From Moniliophthora roreri (taxonomy: Eukaryota; Basidiomycota; Agaricomycetes; Agaricales; Marasmiaceae): DNA of 64,000 nucleotides. The position numbers and the translations under genes were made by a program. This document shows, piece by piece, positions 40,263 to 52,769 of this stretch (the stretch's first letter is position 1; each line of letters starts with the position of its first letter). The stretch spans positions 3,100,001-3,164,000 of the forward strand of contig LATX02000001.1 of the NCBI GenBank assembly GCA_001466705.2. The letters are read 5' to 3'. The notes under the pieces are model-generated. The model searched no databases and was not told the DNA's origin. It saw nothing but the letters and a program-made list of their open reading frames with translations.

Positions 40263-43200
40263 ATGATACTCTCAAAGCGCTCACTCACATCCTCTAATCT
40301 CCCTCGCGTCGTCAGTGGACAGAGGATTAAACTCAGTCCATCAAGTTTCAGACCCCACAAACCGACCAGAAACCAAGGAGATAGTCGGCCAAGTTCACGA
40401 TGGTCAGCCACGTCGCAGAATGAGCTGTGGAGAAATCAGCTTAGACTTTATGCTTCGGAGAGGCCGGGTACGTTTGTCAAACCCTTTGCTTGGTGTGAAT
40501 GTGACCGTTGAATACCCTAGTCGTTTAAGAACAGAACCGGGGGGGATCTTCTCGTCAGCATCGACCACATTTTGAGAAGATACTAGTTGCAAATAGGTTC
40601 GTTTTACCACCTGCATGATATGTGGGGCTTCAACGATATCTGAATATAGGGGAGAGATCGCATGCCGTGTAATTCGTACCGCCAAGAAGTTGGGAATCAA
40701 GTGTGTTGCGGTGTATAGCGAAGTGGATAAGGATTCCATGCATGTGCAGATGGTGTGTTTGCCTTTGGTTTCTCTCTTTGTTTCATGCTCACTCTCCTTC
40801 AGTCCGATGAAGCATATTGCATAGGGCCTGCACCGTCTTCGGAGAGTTATGTGCGTTCATTACTATGAAGTTCCCGACACTCTCATCGAGCATCCCTTAT
40901 AGCTTCGCATTGAAAGGATTATTGAGATATGTCGGCGTAGTGGGGCTCAGGTATGCAGGCCACCAGTTATTTTCTACCGTATTTCTGATTCGTATGAATA
41001 GGCCGTCCATCCAGGGTATACCAATCCTCTGCGGTAAATGCTCAAGTGATCCTGACCTCAAATCTAGATACGGATTTCTCAGCGAGAACGCGAAATTTGC
41101 GGAACGGCTTGCAGAGGAAGGTATCGTGTTCATTGGTCCACCCGCCAGCGCCATCGTCAGTATGGGTTCCAAGAGGTGCGTCGCACAATTTATGACCGTT
41201 TACGGAGTACCTGATAGTGTGTCTCAGTGAATCAAAGAACATTATGCTTGGTATGTACATTTCCGCAAGCATATAGACGCGTCCTAAACCAGGATGGATG
41301 ACAGCTGCTGGCGTACCTTGTGTGCCTGGTTATCACGGTGAAAACCAGGACCCCAGCTTCCTGTTCGAACAAGCTAAGCAGATAGGTTAGCCACGACGAT
41401 CACCTCTGTTCGTTGACTGATTCCTTCGAAGGCTTTCCGGTTCTTATCAAAGCTGTTCACGGGGGTGGTGGCAAGGGCATGCGTATCGTTACCGAACCGA
41501 CAGCTGAAGCCTTCCATGAAGCACTCACATCTGCTAAACGCGAATCCGTCAAATCTTTCGGTAATGATACCGTACTCGTCGAGAAGTATATCCAGAGACC
41601 GAGACATGTGGAGGTGCAGGTTTTTGCTGATTCATTAGGAGGTGTTGTGAGTCTTTGGGAAAGGGATTGTTCGGTTCAGAGAAGAAATCAGAAGATCATT
41701 GAAGAGGTAATGTCTCTGACCATCGAAGTGCTATCAATGTGCTTACGCGCCATAGGCACCTGCACCTGGACTGTCAATGGAGCTTCGGGCGGATTTGAGC
41801 TCCAGGGCTGTGGCTGCTGCGAAAGCAGTGAACTACGTCGGTGCAGGGACAGTGGAGTTTATTTTTAACAACGATACTCAGGACTTCTATTTCATGGAGA
41901 TGTACATTTAGCTGCCTATCCTTTTCTACTCCGTATTGACACATTGTCACAGGAATACACGATTGCAAGTGGAACATCCAGTCACGGAAATGGTGACAGG
42001 CCTGGATCTTGTAGAGTGGCAGTTGGATGTAAGTCTGAGCTGTGTTACTGGACGTTTTTGGACCGACTTACATCAATCCACAGGTTGCAGCTGGGAATCC
42101 TCTTTCTCTCGACCAATCTTCCATTCCTCTGGTAGGCCATGCGTTTGAAGCCCGCATCTACGCTGAAAACCCGCGGAATAACTTCCTACCCGACTCTGGT
42201 CCTCTACTATACCTCTCTACACCCTCACCAACACTTACCTTTGCGTCCTCATATGCCAACTCCCCCAGTATCATTACTGAGTCACATCCGCCGGAAGCCT
42301 TTGTTCCTGCTCTCGCTTCTCACAGTGCTGAAGTGACGCCTTCTGTTCGCCTTGAACAAGGTTTTGGTCAGGGCTCCCAGATCGGTGTCTTCTATGATCC
42401 CATGATCGCGAAGCTGATTGTTCACGGGAAAGACAGGACTGAAGCACTCAGAATGCTGAGGAAGGCATTAGATGACTATCATATCGTCGGCGTTTCGACG
42501 AATATTGAGTTCTTACGGACCTTGGCAGGTCACTCAGCGTTTGTGGATGGAGAGGTGGAGACTGGGTTCATTTCTGTAAGTGTTATAACCTTCACGAACA
42601 TGTGATAGACTGATCCGAAGACATATGACAGAAACATTTCGACCAGCTCTTTCCAGCTATCGAGGTGCCTGATCTTGAGGTTCTCGCCCAGGCAGCACTA
42701 TTTATCGCATTAAGGGACCACCCTAACCCAGCAGCGATATCCTCCGATGCACAATCTCCGTGGACGTCTCTCGTATCCCGCCGCTTCGGCGGTGATAATT
42801 ATGAACGAGTTGTTCTCCTACAAGACGACACTGTCACCGCAAACGAACCTATCTCTGTTTCCATTAAATCAACAACACATGGGATTTTCGATATCGAAGT
42901 AAAGACTCCTACCAGGATAGCACACTTCCACTCAGTGCCTGCTCAATTAACATCGCCGCAGAAACTGTCAACAACGCTAAATGACAAACTTTGCAATGTC
43001 ACCGTAGTCTCCCAGCCTCCTCCACCATCACTGCCTGCGTCCGCCTCGCATCATAGTATGGAGCGTCTACACATATTCAACGAGGGACACAAAACCACAT
43101 TGGTGCTACCGACACCCAACTGGCTTCTGTCTCTCGGCGGTGATGTGCTGAACGCGGCCCAGGCGAAGGGAGTGTTGAAGGCACCGATGCCGAGCTTGGT

Positions 43201-43396
43201 CGTCGAGGTAAAGGTGAGGGTGGGAGATAAGGTGGAGAAGGGACAGAGCGTTGTGGTCCTGGAGAGTATGAAGACGGAAACCGTACTGAGGGCCGGCGCG
43301 TCTGGTGTGGTGAAGGCTGTCGGCTGCAAGAATGGGGAGATGGTTGAGGAGGGTAAAGAATTGGTTGATATCGAGATAGAAGGAGAGGGTGTGTGA
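40263..43396 (+). CDS. mccA: Methylcrotonyl-CoA carboxylase, biotin-carrying alpha subunit
   Basis: Mitochondrial biotin enzyme of leucine breakdown: its biotin carboxylase half carboxylates biotin with ATP and bicarbonate, and the carrier half presents it to the beta subunit (not in the window). About fourteen exons. Visible: [20 protein letters not shown] at the start of the enzyme body, the [13 protein letters not shown] region, the ATP-grasp loop [44 protein letters not shown], and the biotinyl-lysine motif [11 protein letters not shown] near the C-terminus (SMK, where bacterial enzymes have AMKM). Exon 41002-41015 is only 14 nt. The first exon with the import presequence is uncertain: [17 protein letters not shown] at 40263 suits an import signal, but its frame does not pass cleanly into the acceptor at 40558 (next exon 40559-40596), and MLRRGR at about 40450 is the alternative. 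The gap to the dioxygenase stop is 184 nt. Confidence 0.9.
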
Positions 43397-44376
43397 TCCA
43401 GAGGTATGGGTTGATGGAGGATGCGTGAATGGTTGTCTATTACACTCTAGATAAAGTTTACAGTTTCCCTATCATCTATACTCTACCTAACCGTTTGTAT
43501 AGGGAATGTATTATGTTCGCAACTTGCAACCAAAGTTCCAGCAGTCGTCTGTTCAAATACCTTGAAGCGCGTTACGAGGAACACCGTACTTCAATCTCAG
43601 AGGCCCGACTCGCAGAGAGCCGCTTTTTGGAAGCCCGAATGCTTGCTCAGGCCTGGATATTATCCCGTACATTTATCGGTAGCTGACTGCAGTGTCGTGT
43701 CGTCGAATGTCAGTTGCCACTGATTACTATAGTACGGGGCAAGTGACTGCTTTACGTAGATGCCATTTCCCAGCTATCTCAGCGATTGCGAGTAGGCCCT
43801 TTGATGTGTCCCACTCCACAACGTCTGCTTCAGGGTAAAGCGTTGGCACCAGGCCCCGAGCGTGTGCAAACCCTAGTCTCAGATTCAACACCAAATGACT
43901 GAGCTCCCTTTATGGAATGGCTGGAACCCCTTACACTCAGAACGACTCGACGATCCAGACCCAGCTCCAAACTACAATGGGGCATCGGAGCGCTTGGTCA
44001 TCCAAAGGAGTGGTCAATGACAAGGGCGTTACGCGTTACAGCTGACTTCCCGACATTCTAGAAATAATCAAAATCTTAATCCTAAGTTATTGATAGTTGA
44101 GAATATTAAGATAGACTTCGGAAGATTGAAACACAGGGCATGAATCCTAATAAGTTTATTCTCCTCCCAAGTAGCAGCTCGACAGAATCATAAAGATTCA
44201 ACCCGATCTTTCCCTGACGAGGCTGTCGCGCAAAACGGAACATAGACAAATTGAAGGCTGATTTGATGGGGGAAGGAACGACCGCCTACCAGAGTATAAT
44301 GCTCCGTTTGGACGCCTGGTGCCTTGACGATTGGAAATTACTTAGTATAGTCTTTCCAACTATAGTGTTTCCAACC
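43397..44376. other. Gene-free interval
   Basis: No coding signal with domain or splice support. The right end is the promoter of BTB gene 2. Confidence 0.5.
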
Positions 44377-45920
44377 ATGACGAATCAGCAGGGAGCCTAG
44401 TATTTGCAGGCGGATCACTTTCCCAGCACCGAATACTTTAGGTATCTGGTGGCGCTCTAGCGTGCCCATTGGAAACGATGAGGAGGCGTTGAATCATGAT
44501 AATTGCTGGTGGGAAGGCGGAGACTTTGTACCTGCCAAAGAGGATGCCCCGAGGCATTCTCACATCAAGTTTGCTTGTGCTTTTGCACCGTTTGTATCGA
44601 CGGACTCTATATTTTCGCGCTCAAACGACGCTGACGACACATCGAACGTCAATCCACCAGAAAACTGGTCAGACACGGAACTGCCAATGGAACCGTCGAA
44701 TACATTTAAGGAGACTGCTGTCGCACCGTAAGCACATTCCCTCATTCTTCTCCCCGCGAATTAACATGCGGCGTAGACCTTCCATCGCATCGGCGTCTTC
44801 CAACACCCCACAGATAGATACGGTATGTCGAATCACTATCCCATTGTTGGATTGTTGAATGCGATGATTGTCGATTCCAAATCCTTGGGCTCGATACCAA
44901 CAAAGGCGGTTTATACACCACCAGTTCTTGATGCAATGCAGATGACGGAGAGACAGGAGTATGAGGACCACAGGACGATGTCCATATCACCGTTGTTTGG
45001 TCCAGACAGTTCGCAGTCCACATCTCGACCGCCATCCGACGTGATTATCGTCTCCACGGACAAAGTCGTGTTTTATGCCGATGAATACACCCTATTCAAC
45101 GCCTCGAATAATCGGTTCAACGATCTCTTCCCACTTCAGACCAAAGACAAGCGCCATCGGATCCTCTTTCTGCAGGAAATCAATTCGTCGGAGATGCAAG
45201 TCTTCTTACAGTCCATCTACAATGTTGCCAGCACCGATGTACCGGACTTTGCAATACTCACCCAAGGAATCGCATGGCTTCCCAAATACGGCATTGAAGT
45301 GAAGACCTTGGTCCAGCCCCACACGAGCATCTTTGACTGTTTTTTATCGCATGCTCCTGTTTATCCGCTTGAAGTGTACACGTGTGCTGCGAAGTACGAT
45401 TTGCATGACTTGGCCGTGCAGGTTTCACCCTATTTGTTGAGAGTAGAGCCGAGCAACGTTACTGAGGAAATGGCCGAGAGGATGGGGTCGAGGTACCTGT
45501 GGAAATATGTTTCGTTGCATTCGAGGCGTGTGGAGGTGTTGAAACGATTGTTGGTGAAGGGGCCAGACCTGCACGATATTACCAAAGATTGTGGGTTCCG
45601 GAAACAGAGAGAGTTGAGGGCAAAATGGAACCTTGGGGTGGCGCAATTAGTATTCGTCCTGAAAGCAGGTGAGGCTTCGGGTTTGCAAACTTGACTAACA
45701 CTAATGGGTTCCTCCTCCTAGATACCACGACGACTGCTATTCGAGAGCAAATCCTAGAAACAACAGAGGACATCAGCTGTGAAGAGTGTCTTAAAGCGAG
45801 AGACACTCGCCTAAATGCCATTCTCCAAGAATGGTCAATGTCTAGTGTGAGCACAATCTATGATCTCTCCCCTCAACTCTCAACCTGATATTATGCTCTC
45901 TTTCGAAGCGAACCATATGA
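44377..45920 (+). CDS. BTB/POZ domain protein 2, paralog of the gene at 19800
   Basis: Six exons: 44377-44399, 44461-44727, 44777-44822, 44906-45668, 45722-45846, 45909-45920 (last exon uncertain). About 411 residues. A variable, acidic N-terminus of about 155 residues precedes the BTB fold (DVIIVSTDKVVFYADEYTLF). Then come a helical stretch (DLAVQVSPYLLRVEPSNVTEE) and the C-terminal motif CEECLKARDTRLNAIL, with the same CxxC spacing as protein 1. The 23-nt first exon MTNQQGAY is chosen because the following exon has no ATG in frame. Exon and intron positions in the conserved part equal those of BTB gene 1, which supports both models. Function unknown; a Cullin-3 adaptor role is only an inference from the fold. 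Confidence 0.7.
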
Positions 45921-47300
45921 GATAGGCGATATTTCATCGGATTTCATCAGGGGTTGGAAATGAAAGCAGGCTTCTGGATCTTGCTGACGGGCTTTTCTAT
46001 GCTTCCAGGTTGATATAATGTGGCAGGTATTGGCATTGTGATTAAAACATATCCTTCCGACAAGAGTTGAGAACGATAGTCTAGGGCCCGGTTCAGGAGG
46101 TAAATGCACACTGTGGAACGGTAATCCTAGTTCTCTCACCCTGCCAAGTTTCCTTTCGAATTGTTCTGGGGAAAAGAACCATCATTTCTACAGAAGAAAG
46201 ACAAACGGAAGTATGTTGGAGGGTAGTGCTAGACGGCGTGAGAGTAATTGTATCGTGACCGTCCTCCTCATCCATTGACAGTTGTCCATCCACCCAAACT
46301 ACCAAGCCAACGACTACATTCGCACCCTTTCTTCCTTTCAGCTCTTCGAATCATGCGGAGAATGGTGTCACCATGAAGGAAGGAAGAGGATCGGAACAAG
46401 CTCCACATCATTCAGGGTGGTCCCCATGTTGTAGAAAGGGAGGAATATAGCCTGGTCGAGGTGAGCATATATGGAGAGAGAGTTCTTTTGTTACTTTGCA
46501 GTGTCTTACCCCTTCTCTGTAGCGAAAGAAATGGATCGTTGGTGCGGGGTTCGAGGAATAATCTGTAGCGCTTTGAAATTCACTGAATTCATCTTCCGAC
46601 TTCCAGGGATGGCTGATGTCGACATACTTGCAAGGAATATTTCAAGCCAACCCGTTTCACAAGGCCAAGATTCCAGTTTCCACAAACGCCAGGGTTCTCT
46701 GAATCTTGGATGTTTTACCTGGGAATCAGGCGGCCACCGAAACCAACGAGCAGTGAAATTTTCTTCTGTGGTGTGGATAGAATCAGATTTCCGTTCAGGA
46801 AGCGTTGGGTTCTCGGGTTCCCGCCCAATCCGACCCCAGAGAGGGCGCCAAAGTTGGTAGTCTTGGAGCCTGGCTCAAGATTTGTTGAATAGGAATTTTC
46901 CGTTCATTCGTCTATCGTTCGAGTCAGAGAATATGACCGTGTTATCCTGACGGTGAAGATCCGAGGAAATTAAAACATTTTTTCCATTCCCTATTCTCCT
47001 GGGTTAACCGTGTACGCGACTAGGCGGCAGTGATGATTGCTCTGACGTTGCACCGGAGTTCCCGCCTCGTGGCATAGAAGGTGTCGGCATTGGGCCGCGC
47101 CGGCGCATGCATGCATTGGGGCGAGATGCTCTAAGCAGATGACTAGTCAGCCCCATAGGTTACGGCGAAAACTGATGATTACTACCCAAATGGGGAAACA
47201 ATCACGTGCCTCTCCGAGAGCCTCTCTGTTCCTTGTCGTACTGTACCATCTTGACCGTTGCTGTCCAATTTTTACTTCATTGTGTACCTTCTTTCATTGG
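45921..47300. other. 1.4-kb gene-free interval
   Basis: No supported gene. An open frame at 46471-46860 has no recognisable domain and codon use unlike its neighbours. It leads into the AT-rich element at 47.3 kb. Confidence 0.4.
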
Positions 47301-48154
47301 GTATCAAATATGTAAGTATATAATATATGTCTAAGAGTAACTGCAAGATAATAAACATAAAACTACTGTCAAAAGCCCAAGAAAAAAACCCAAATTGTCA
47401 AGATAATCTAGTACTTCACCCAAAGCCCATGTAACTGTGACAGTTATCTTCCCATGCCTCACCACACTCTTATATAGACCTCTCATCATCTTATGTAGCA
47501 TTCTTCTTCTCTTAACATCATCTGTACCACTAGCTAGCATCATCTTGAATATGACACTATGTTCCTCAGACATCATGTCCCCCATTACACTTTTTTTTTT
47601 CTGTCATTTGTATTGTATCTTCCAACTTCTTGATTATGTGAGTACTACTTTCTCTCTATCTTTCACATTCCCAGTTCCTTCCACCTTTTTTTGAACTCTA
47701 TGAGACCTTTTCTATCTTTTTCAAGCAACACCGTTTACTCGCCTAGGTGTGTTTCTGAGCTTATGCACGATGTTTGGTCTAGTCAACATATAGGGTTGAC
47801 AACTTTCTTGTGTCTCGCCCTTGGTATTCTCATGTTATTTACTCTCTAACCCACACCTACATCGTAATTGATCTGCCTTGGGTTGTCATAACCGTGGTTT
47901 GAGCCGTTGCTTGCCCTTCCGCTCCCTGTTCCCTGCACTACTTGTGTGGCTTATAACCTCCTGGATCTCTGTTTCCTGTGCCATCAGTGTGGCTATAAAG
48001 CTGATTAGCTCTTCCAGTTAGACATATCTTGCTTCCTGAATCTATCTTTCTGTCCATTGTGGCTTCCTCTTTGAAACCAAAATCAATAGCAGTTTCCAAA
48101 CCCTCACCTCCCAAAGCTTCACATGTCAATACCCACTCCTCCTCATGAGTTCAG

Positions 48155-49186
48155 TTGAATGCTGACTCTGACACTCTCAACACTGTGATTGAATCACCAC
48201 TGCAACGTCCTAACATGGATATCACCCAGACTCCTTCTCCCAGACACTCACCTTTGAGCCCTTCCACTGCTCTTCCTGAGCCTGTTTCCCCTTCATCGTC
48301 ATCAGACTCTTCATCTGACTCCTCTGTCAAGCCTACTATAGCTCCATCTGCTGAGTTTGTGGACAATGGCTACAACAAGCTTCCAACTGTCAATGCTGAA
48401 CACATCTCACTCAAGACATTTGGTCATGCCACTGTCCTTGTCAAGTCATATCTTAAGCACAAGTGCATTACAGACGATTACAAGCACAAATCTGCATTTC
48501 TGTCTATATTTCAGAGCATCTGGCTTTCCAGCATGCTCATGGCAACTTGAGACAAGCTCATGGAAAAGGAGTGGAAGCCAAATGATCCCTCCTTCCTGAC
48601 ATTGTTAAAGGAGTCCATTATTAGCATTGATTGGGATGATGAGGCAGGTGCTCACCTTGCATCCTTGAAACAGAGTGACACTCTCTTTCTGGACTACTGG
48701 GCTTTATTGAAGGCTCTCAATGCTTTGCTTAAGGGCACTCATTACTACTTGAGTGATGAGGGCCTCAAGGTCCATGCACAACTCAATATTGCTGAGCCAT
48801 ATTGTGCTTACTTGAAGGACAAACAAGTTTCACCTGCCTTGACCTGCTCTCAGTGGGCTCAGAAAGCAATGGAACATGACAGTGCATTCTGTGCATGGGA
48901 TTCCCTCCAGAAAGCTTCAGCGAAGGTACATTTCAATGCACTTATCAAGGATCTCAAGGCCAAATGTAGCCCTCTATCTTCTGCTTCGACCTTCAACTCC
49001 AAGACTCATGGCACAAAACTGCCTTCCAATATGTCTTCATCTTCCTCTCAGAATTCATCCAGTCCCTATGTATGTGGGCTGCTGACTGATGCTGAATGTG
49101 CAGTACTGCATGAACACCAGGGCTGCTTCAAGTGTCATGACTTCTATTTAGATCATTGGAAAATGAAGGCTGGATGGAGACCTTGA
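48155..49186 (+). pseudogene. Gag-like ORF with zinc-knuckle remnant, interrupted by one stop
   Basis: Reads as one frame from about 48155 to 49186 with a single TGA at 48548-48550 (MAT-stop-DKLMEKEW). The N-terminus is Ser/Pro-rich (SPSSSSDSSSDSSVKP), the middle is a helical capsid-like region (FLTLLKESIISIDWDDEAG, YWALLKALNALLKGTHYYL), and the C-terminus has a partial zinc knuckle (GCFKCHDFYLDHW) that lacks the last Cys, then stops. The type matches Gag-like proteins of basidiomycete elements in which the knuckle CxKCxxFYxxH precedes the end. No protease, integrase or reverse transcriptase follows. Confidence 0.6.
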
Positions 49187-49277
49187 GTGTTTGATATGGT
49201 TTACAAAGGATGACTGATTCAAGGTCAGAAAGGAAATGATGTGTCATTGTGGCAGTCTGAATGAGCCAAGGTATCTG

Positions 49278-50205
49278 TCAGAGTCGGATCTGTATGATTT
49301 TCAAGTTTCCATATGCCTCGCAGAAAGCCTTTTGATATCTGAAATGCAGTATGCCTGCAGTTGACACCATATGACCTTTGTCCACCACCACAAGCGATAT
49401 CCTAGACATAAACTGACGCTCCTCCATTAGCTCTCCAAACTGTGTCAGCATCTGTTTGCCCTTCTGTCTGAAGAATTGCTCCACTGTGACAATGACAATC
49501 TCAGCTGTTCCTGACTGCTTCATTGTAATGTGGTGCAAAATTCTGATCCCACCATTCCCTATTCCAAGGCATATCCTGATTGATAACAACTGCTTGAAGG
49601 CCATAGTCATTCAATATGTCATCCTTCTAATTTCCAATAATCATTTTTAGAGAAGAAGTTGCATGAGTATGTAAATAACATACTATTGAGTACTGCAGTC
49701 TTTTCAATGGAATGATGATAATAGTGATGTCGCTATTGGTCTTGATCATCTGTGAGAGGATCGAGGTGAGTGTCTTCCTGGATCCCATTGGAGCTATCAG
49801 AAGAACATCTTGGTAGTTGCGCTGTGGGCTAGTCGATGAGACTGAGATAGCCACTTTGAGTTGAATTTCTCAAGGCACTTGCTTCTTCTGAGTGCAGAAC
49901 CAATATGCAAGGCACATTGTTAGGGTGAGAGACTAATCATTTGGGGAAAGGGTGTCAATATATGGCCAGGGAACAGGTTTTTCATTAGCAGATATGTGAT
50001 CAATCACAAGTCTGTGGAGGACCTCTGACTTCAATGATGCGAGCACCTGTAAAAATTGGCGGCACTGGGTTACAATTGGTTCTGACAGCATGCTGTTTGC
50101 AATATCCATGATTTGGCCACAATGCAAGGACAGAGTAGGGAGTAAAAATGCTCTATTTGGTCGTAGCGACATAATTGTCGAAGAGAAAAATCTGAGCGGA
50201 AGCAA
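49278..50205 (-). pseudogene. Superfamily-2 helicase remnant (RecQ-like)
   Basis: Three minus-strand pieces in changed frames resemble the first half of a RecQ-like helicase of the kind seen in agaric repeats. The order is an N-terminal helical part (50205-49933), a Walker A region DVLLIAPMGSRKTL followed by ITIIIIPLKRLQYSIV (49854-49627), and a Walker B region RISLVVVDKGHMV (49610-49278). The expected GxGKT reads GSRKT and the expected DEAH/DExH reads DKGH, so the ATP-binding and catalytic residues are damaged. The domain ends shortly afterwards and the second helicase half is missing. Not a functional gene. Confidence 0.55.
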
Positions 50206-50592
50206 AATGCTTCCTCCAGATTTAGGGTCTGATCACCTTCCTTATAAGGTTTTCCTAAAGTTCCCATGTCACCCAAAAGGGAACGCTCGATCATAGTGTA
50301 AGCCCTGCCAATTTTAAACTCAGATTTGCAGGCCTAATTATCATTATGCGTTACGCGTAGCCGTAATAACTTTCTCACAATTCAAACACCGTCATCTGGA
50401 CCGCCTCGACGTCGTCGTACACATCGCTACGATGCTTATCAGTATTGGACGGGTTGTTTGTTATGTCAATCCTACACTCTTTCTGGACAGCATATAGGTG
50501 CGCTGAATAGTCTCCTCACATTCCTATATCGTGCTGAACTTCGTAGGTTGAATTACGCAGTCGTATCACTTCTCTACTTTTCACGTCAAACC

Positions 50593-51928
50593 ATGGCCGG
50601 GGCCGAAGATATTGGATTCCTGTACGACAGGAATACCGACCTACTGGACGGAACGTTCATCGCTGCAGGTCTGTTTGGCATCAGAAACCTGGCCGCATTT
50701 TTGGAAGAAAATCCAACCGTCGTACCCGTCCATGTTCTTCTGTCCGACACCAGCCTCGCAGAAATTGAATCTGACTTTGGATATCTCCCCTTGCCACCGC
50801 TTCCACCGAACTCCCAAGAATCATGGTGTATAGATTACGACTACCGATTTGATTACCCATCGACTCCTGGACGTCTTGACATTGACGTGCCAGACGAGGA
50901 AGAAGACATCCTTTCCCATAACCGGAAGCTCCGTCGTAGGATTGGGCGCGCAGTCAGAGATCTCCCTGATTCTATCCAGCGAATTCTGGATCGTATCTCT
51001 CCAACCGTCGAAACATTTTCGTTTTTGCTCTACGTTTCACCGGTTTACGAGCACGAATTGGGAGGGGGCTCACTAGATTGGAACAGACTGTTCTTCAATG
51101 AATGCCAGGAGGTGGGTGGATCTCCAAGTCAGAGATACCGATTTCCCCGCCTTAAGGCACTCACACTGCGCAACTCTGTACGACTCAACAAGATGCGGAT
51201 ATTTGACGACGTGGATCTCCTTTCAGGGCACCCTTTGTTTCCCAGTGTAACTCACCTCCACTTCATACACGAACGCCATATCTCGCCTTCATTCGAGGAG
51301 CTACACATACTTATGCCTTCACTCACGCATGTTCGCTTCACTGGAACGAAGCCTCGATTACGGTCGGAACAATTGCCTTACCCAGATCCTGCAGGTTTGC
51401 GAAATTGGTTGCCCCAGTATTGGTATGACGGTATTCTGAACGGTTTGAGCGTATCTCTTCCTGAACGGATGAGGTAAGAATACGATACCTCGACTGCAAG
51501 CTGTTAACTGATTGATTTGACAGTCTGGTACCAGAAAACCTGACGGTCATTATTCACCCTGACTTTGACACCATGCTCGATGGTGATTATGGGTGCGAGC
51601 GTGAAGAGTACGACTCCGAGCTCAGGGAGTTGCACGAAATGCAGGATGTTCACCTCAGCTGGCCGATAGAGGAAGATTTCAGACGGTTTTCGAGCGTTTA
51701 TCGGTTGTTTCCAGTAGATCGTGCTATCGAGAATTTCAAGGCGTTTGCGGCGGGAGGCGAGGGTGATTGGGCGATACCTGATGTCAGTGAGGCTGATAAG
51801 CCTATTAAAGAGTGGTGGTGGTAAGTCGTTTCCGACTCCCTCTTTTGGAGTGACACACTTAATCTCTTTGTAGGAATGCCAGGAGGCTTTCGTTTCCAAG
51901 ACGTCCGATCTCCGAAGTGGCGATTTGA
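50593..51928 (+). CDS. F-box/LRR-like protein of an agaric family, no clear F-box
   Basis: About 410 residues in three exons: 50593-51473, 51524-51820, 51874-51928, in phase. The start is the ATG followed by AGAEDIGFLYDRN; upstream in-frame codons have no better ATG. The region HVLLSDTSLAEIESDFGYL and EEDILSHNRKLRRRIGRAVR opens the conserved part. It is followed by leucine-rich blocks typical of LRR proteins that score surface heights (PRLKALTLRNSVRL, FPSVTHLHFIHERHI, MPSLTHVRFTGTKPRL). The layout is that of numerous agaric F-box/LRR-like proteins, but no F-box helix pair is visible at the N-terminus. A decayed paralog lies at 58790-59960. Confidence 0.6.
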
Positions 51929-52769
51929 CTGTTTTTATCCTCGGGTTGCAATTTTATCAATATAAGGATTGTTTGTCAAACATTTTGACCTTCACACCTA
52001 GGAAGCCGACTAGAGTCAGGTTTTCGGCAGGATCATCAGAAAGTAATTGTCTAACTCTCTGGTAAGACCTGATAGTATAACATCACTGGGGTACCGAGAA
52101 CAGCCGCGGGTATTCGCTAGAGTGTGCCATCATCATGCACCAACGCTTAGCATGCACCAACGCTTAGCGCTATAAAACATCATGCCCAGACTTACGTGTC
52201 GTCCCTAGTTGATTTTATCGCATTCATACTTGCCGTCGAACTGTCTATCACTAGGTTCCACAGAGCCTAGTCTATCAGACACAGAGCTCAGGGCATGCAG
52301 CTTCCTGTCGCGCCTCTGCCGAAAAGATGACCTTGATACATCGAGTTGTAGATCCTGGGCTTCTCGGGACGCTGAGATCAGTTGCATATACGACAGTCCA
52401 TCATGTTCCTATGCGACATAGCTCCATTCGCATGCACTGAAGATCCCATATCGTCAGCGATGGCACCTTCAGTTATTTCTGGATCCTTCTACTCATTGTC
52501 AACTCTCCTCCTTCGTGCTCATCATCTCACAGTAATGCACCTGCAGATCTACATAGAATGCACCTTGTGCTTGGGGCAAATAACCCGGGTCTATTTTTGC
52601 ATTCCTGACAATTGTCATCATTGCCTCGAGGCACTCAACAGCTTCCAATCAACGCCATTGGCAACTTTTTCAGGCGCTTTTTATATGGACCTGATCCGAA
52701 CCTGAACCTGAACCTGAACCGCCAGCTGTCACCGCCGTTTCCAGCTGCAGCGAGCCCAACTGCCCAAAA
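51929..52769. other. Intergenic upstream of the CorA gene
   Basis: Non-coding. It holds a 17-bp tandem duplication, 52134-52150 and 52151-52167 (CATGCACCAACGCTTAG), and a hexanucleotide run (GAACCT)3 plus GAACC at 52698-52720, 50 nt before the CorA ATG. Both are plain tandem repeats. Confidence 0.75.

Larger units (their letters stand above)
47300..50300. mobile_element. Composite, degenerate mobile-element region
   Basis: Base composition turns AT-richer here, with long T- and A-rich stretches, and neither gene in it is intact. A gag-like ORF (plus) and a DEAD/RecQ-type helicase remnant (minus) converge at about 49200-49280. I saw no long terminal repeats, inverted termini or target-site duplication, so the borders are approximate. 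Such gag-plus-helicase debris is common in agaric genomes. Whether both parts came from one element or from nested insertions cannot be told from this sequence. Confidence 0.65.

Noticed and set aside
46471..46860. 129-codon plus-strand frame before the mobile region
   Set aside because: No recognisable motif and codon use unlike neighbouring genes.
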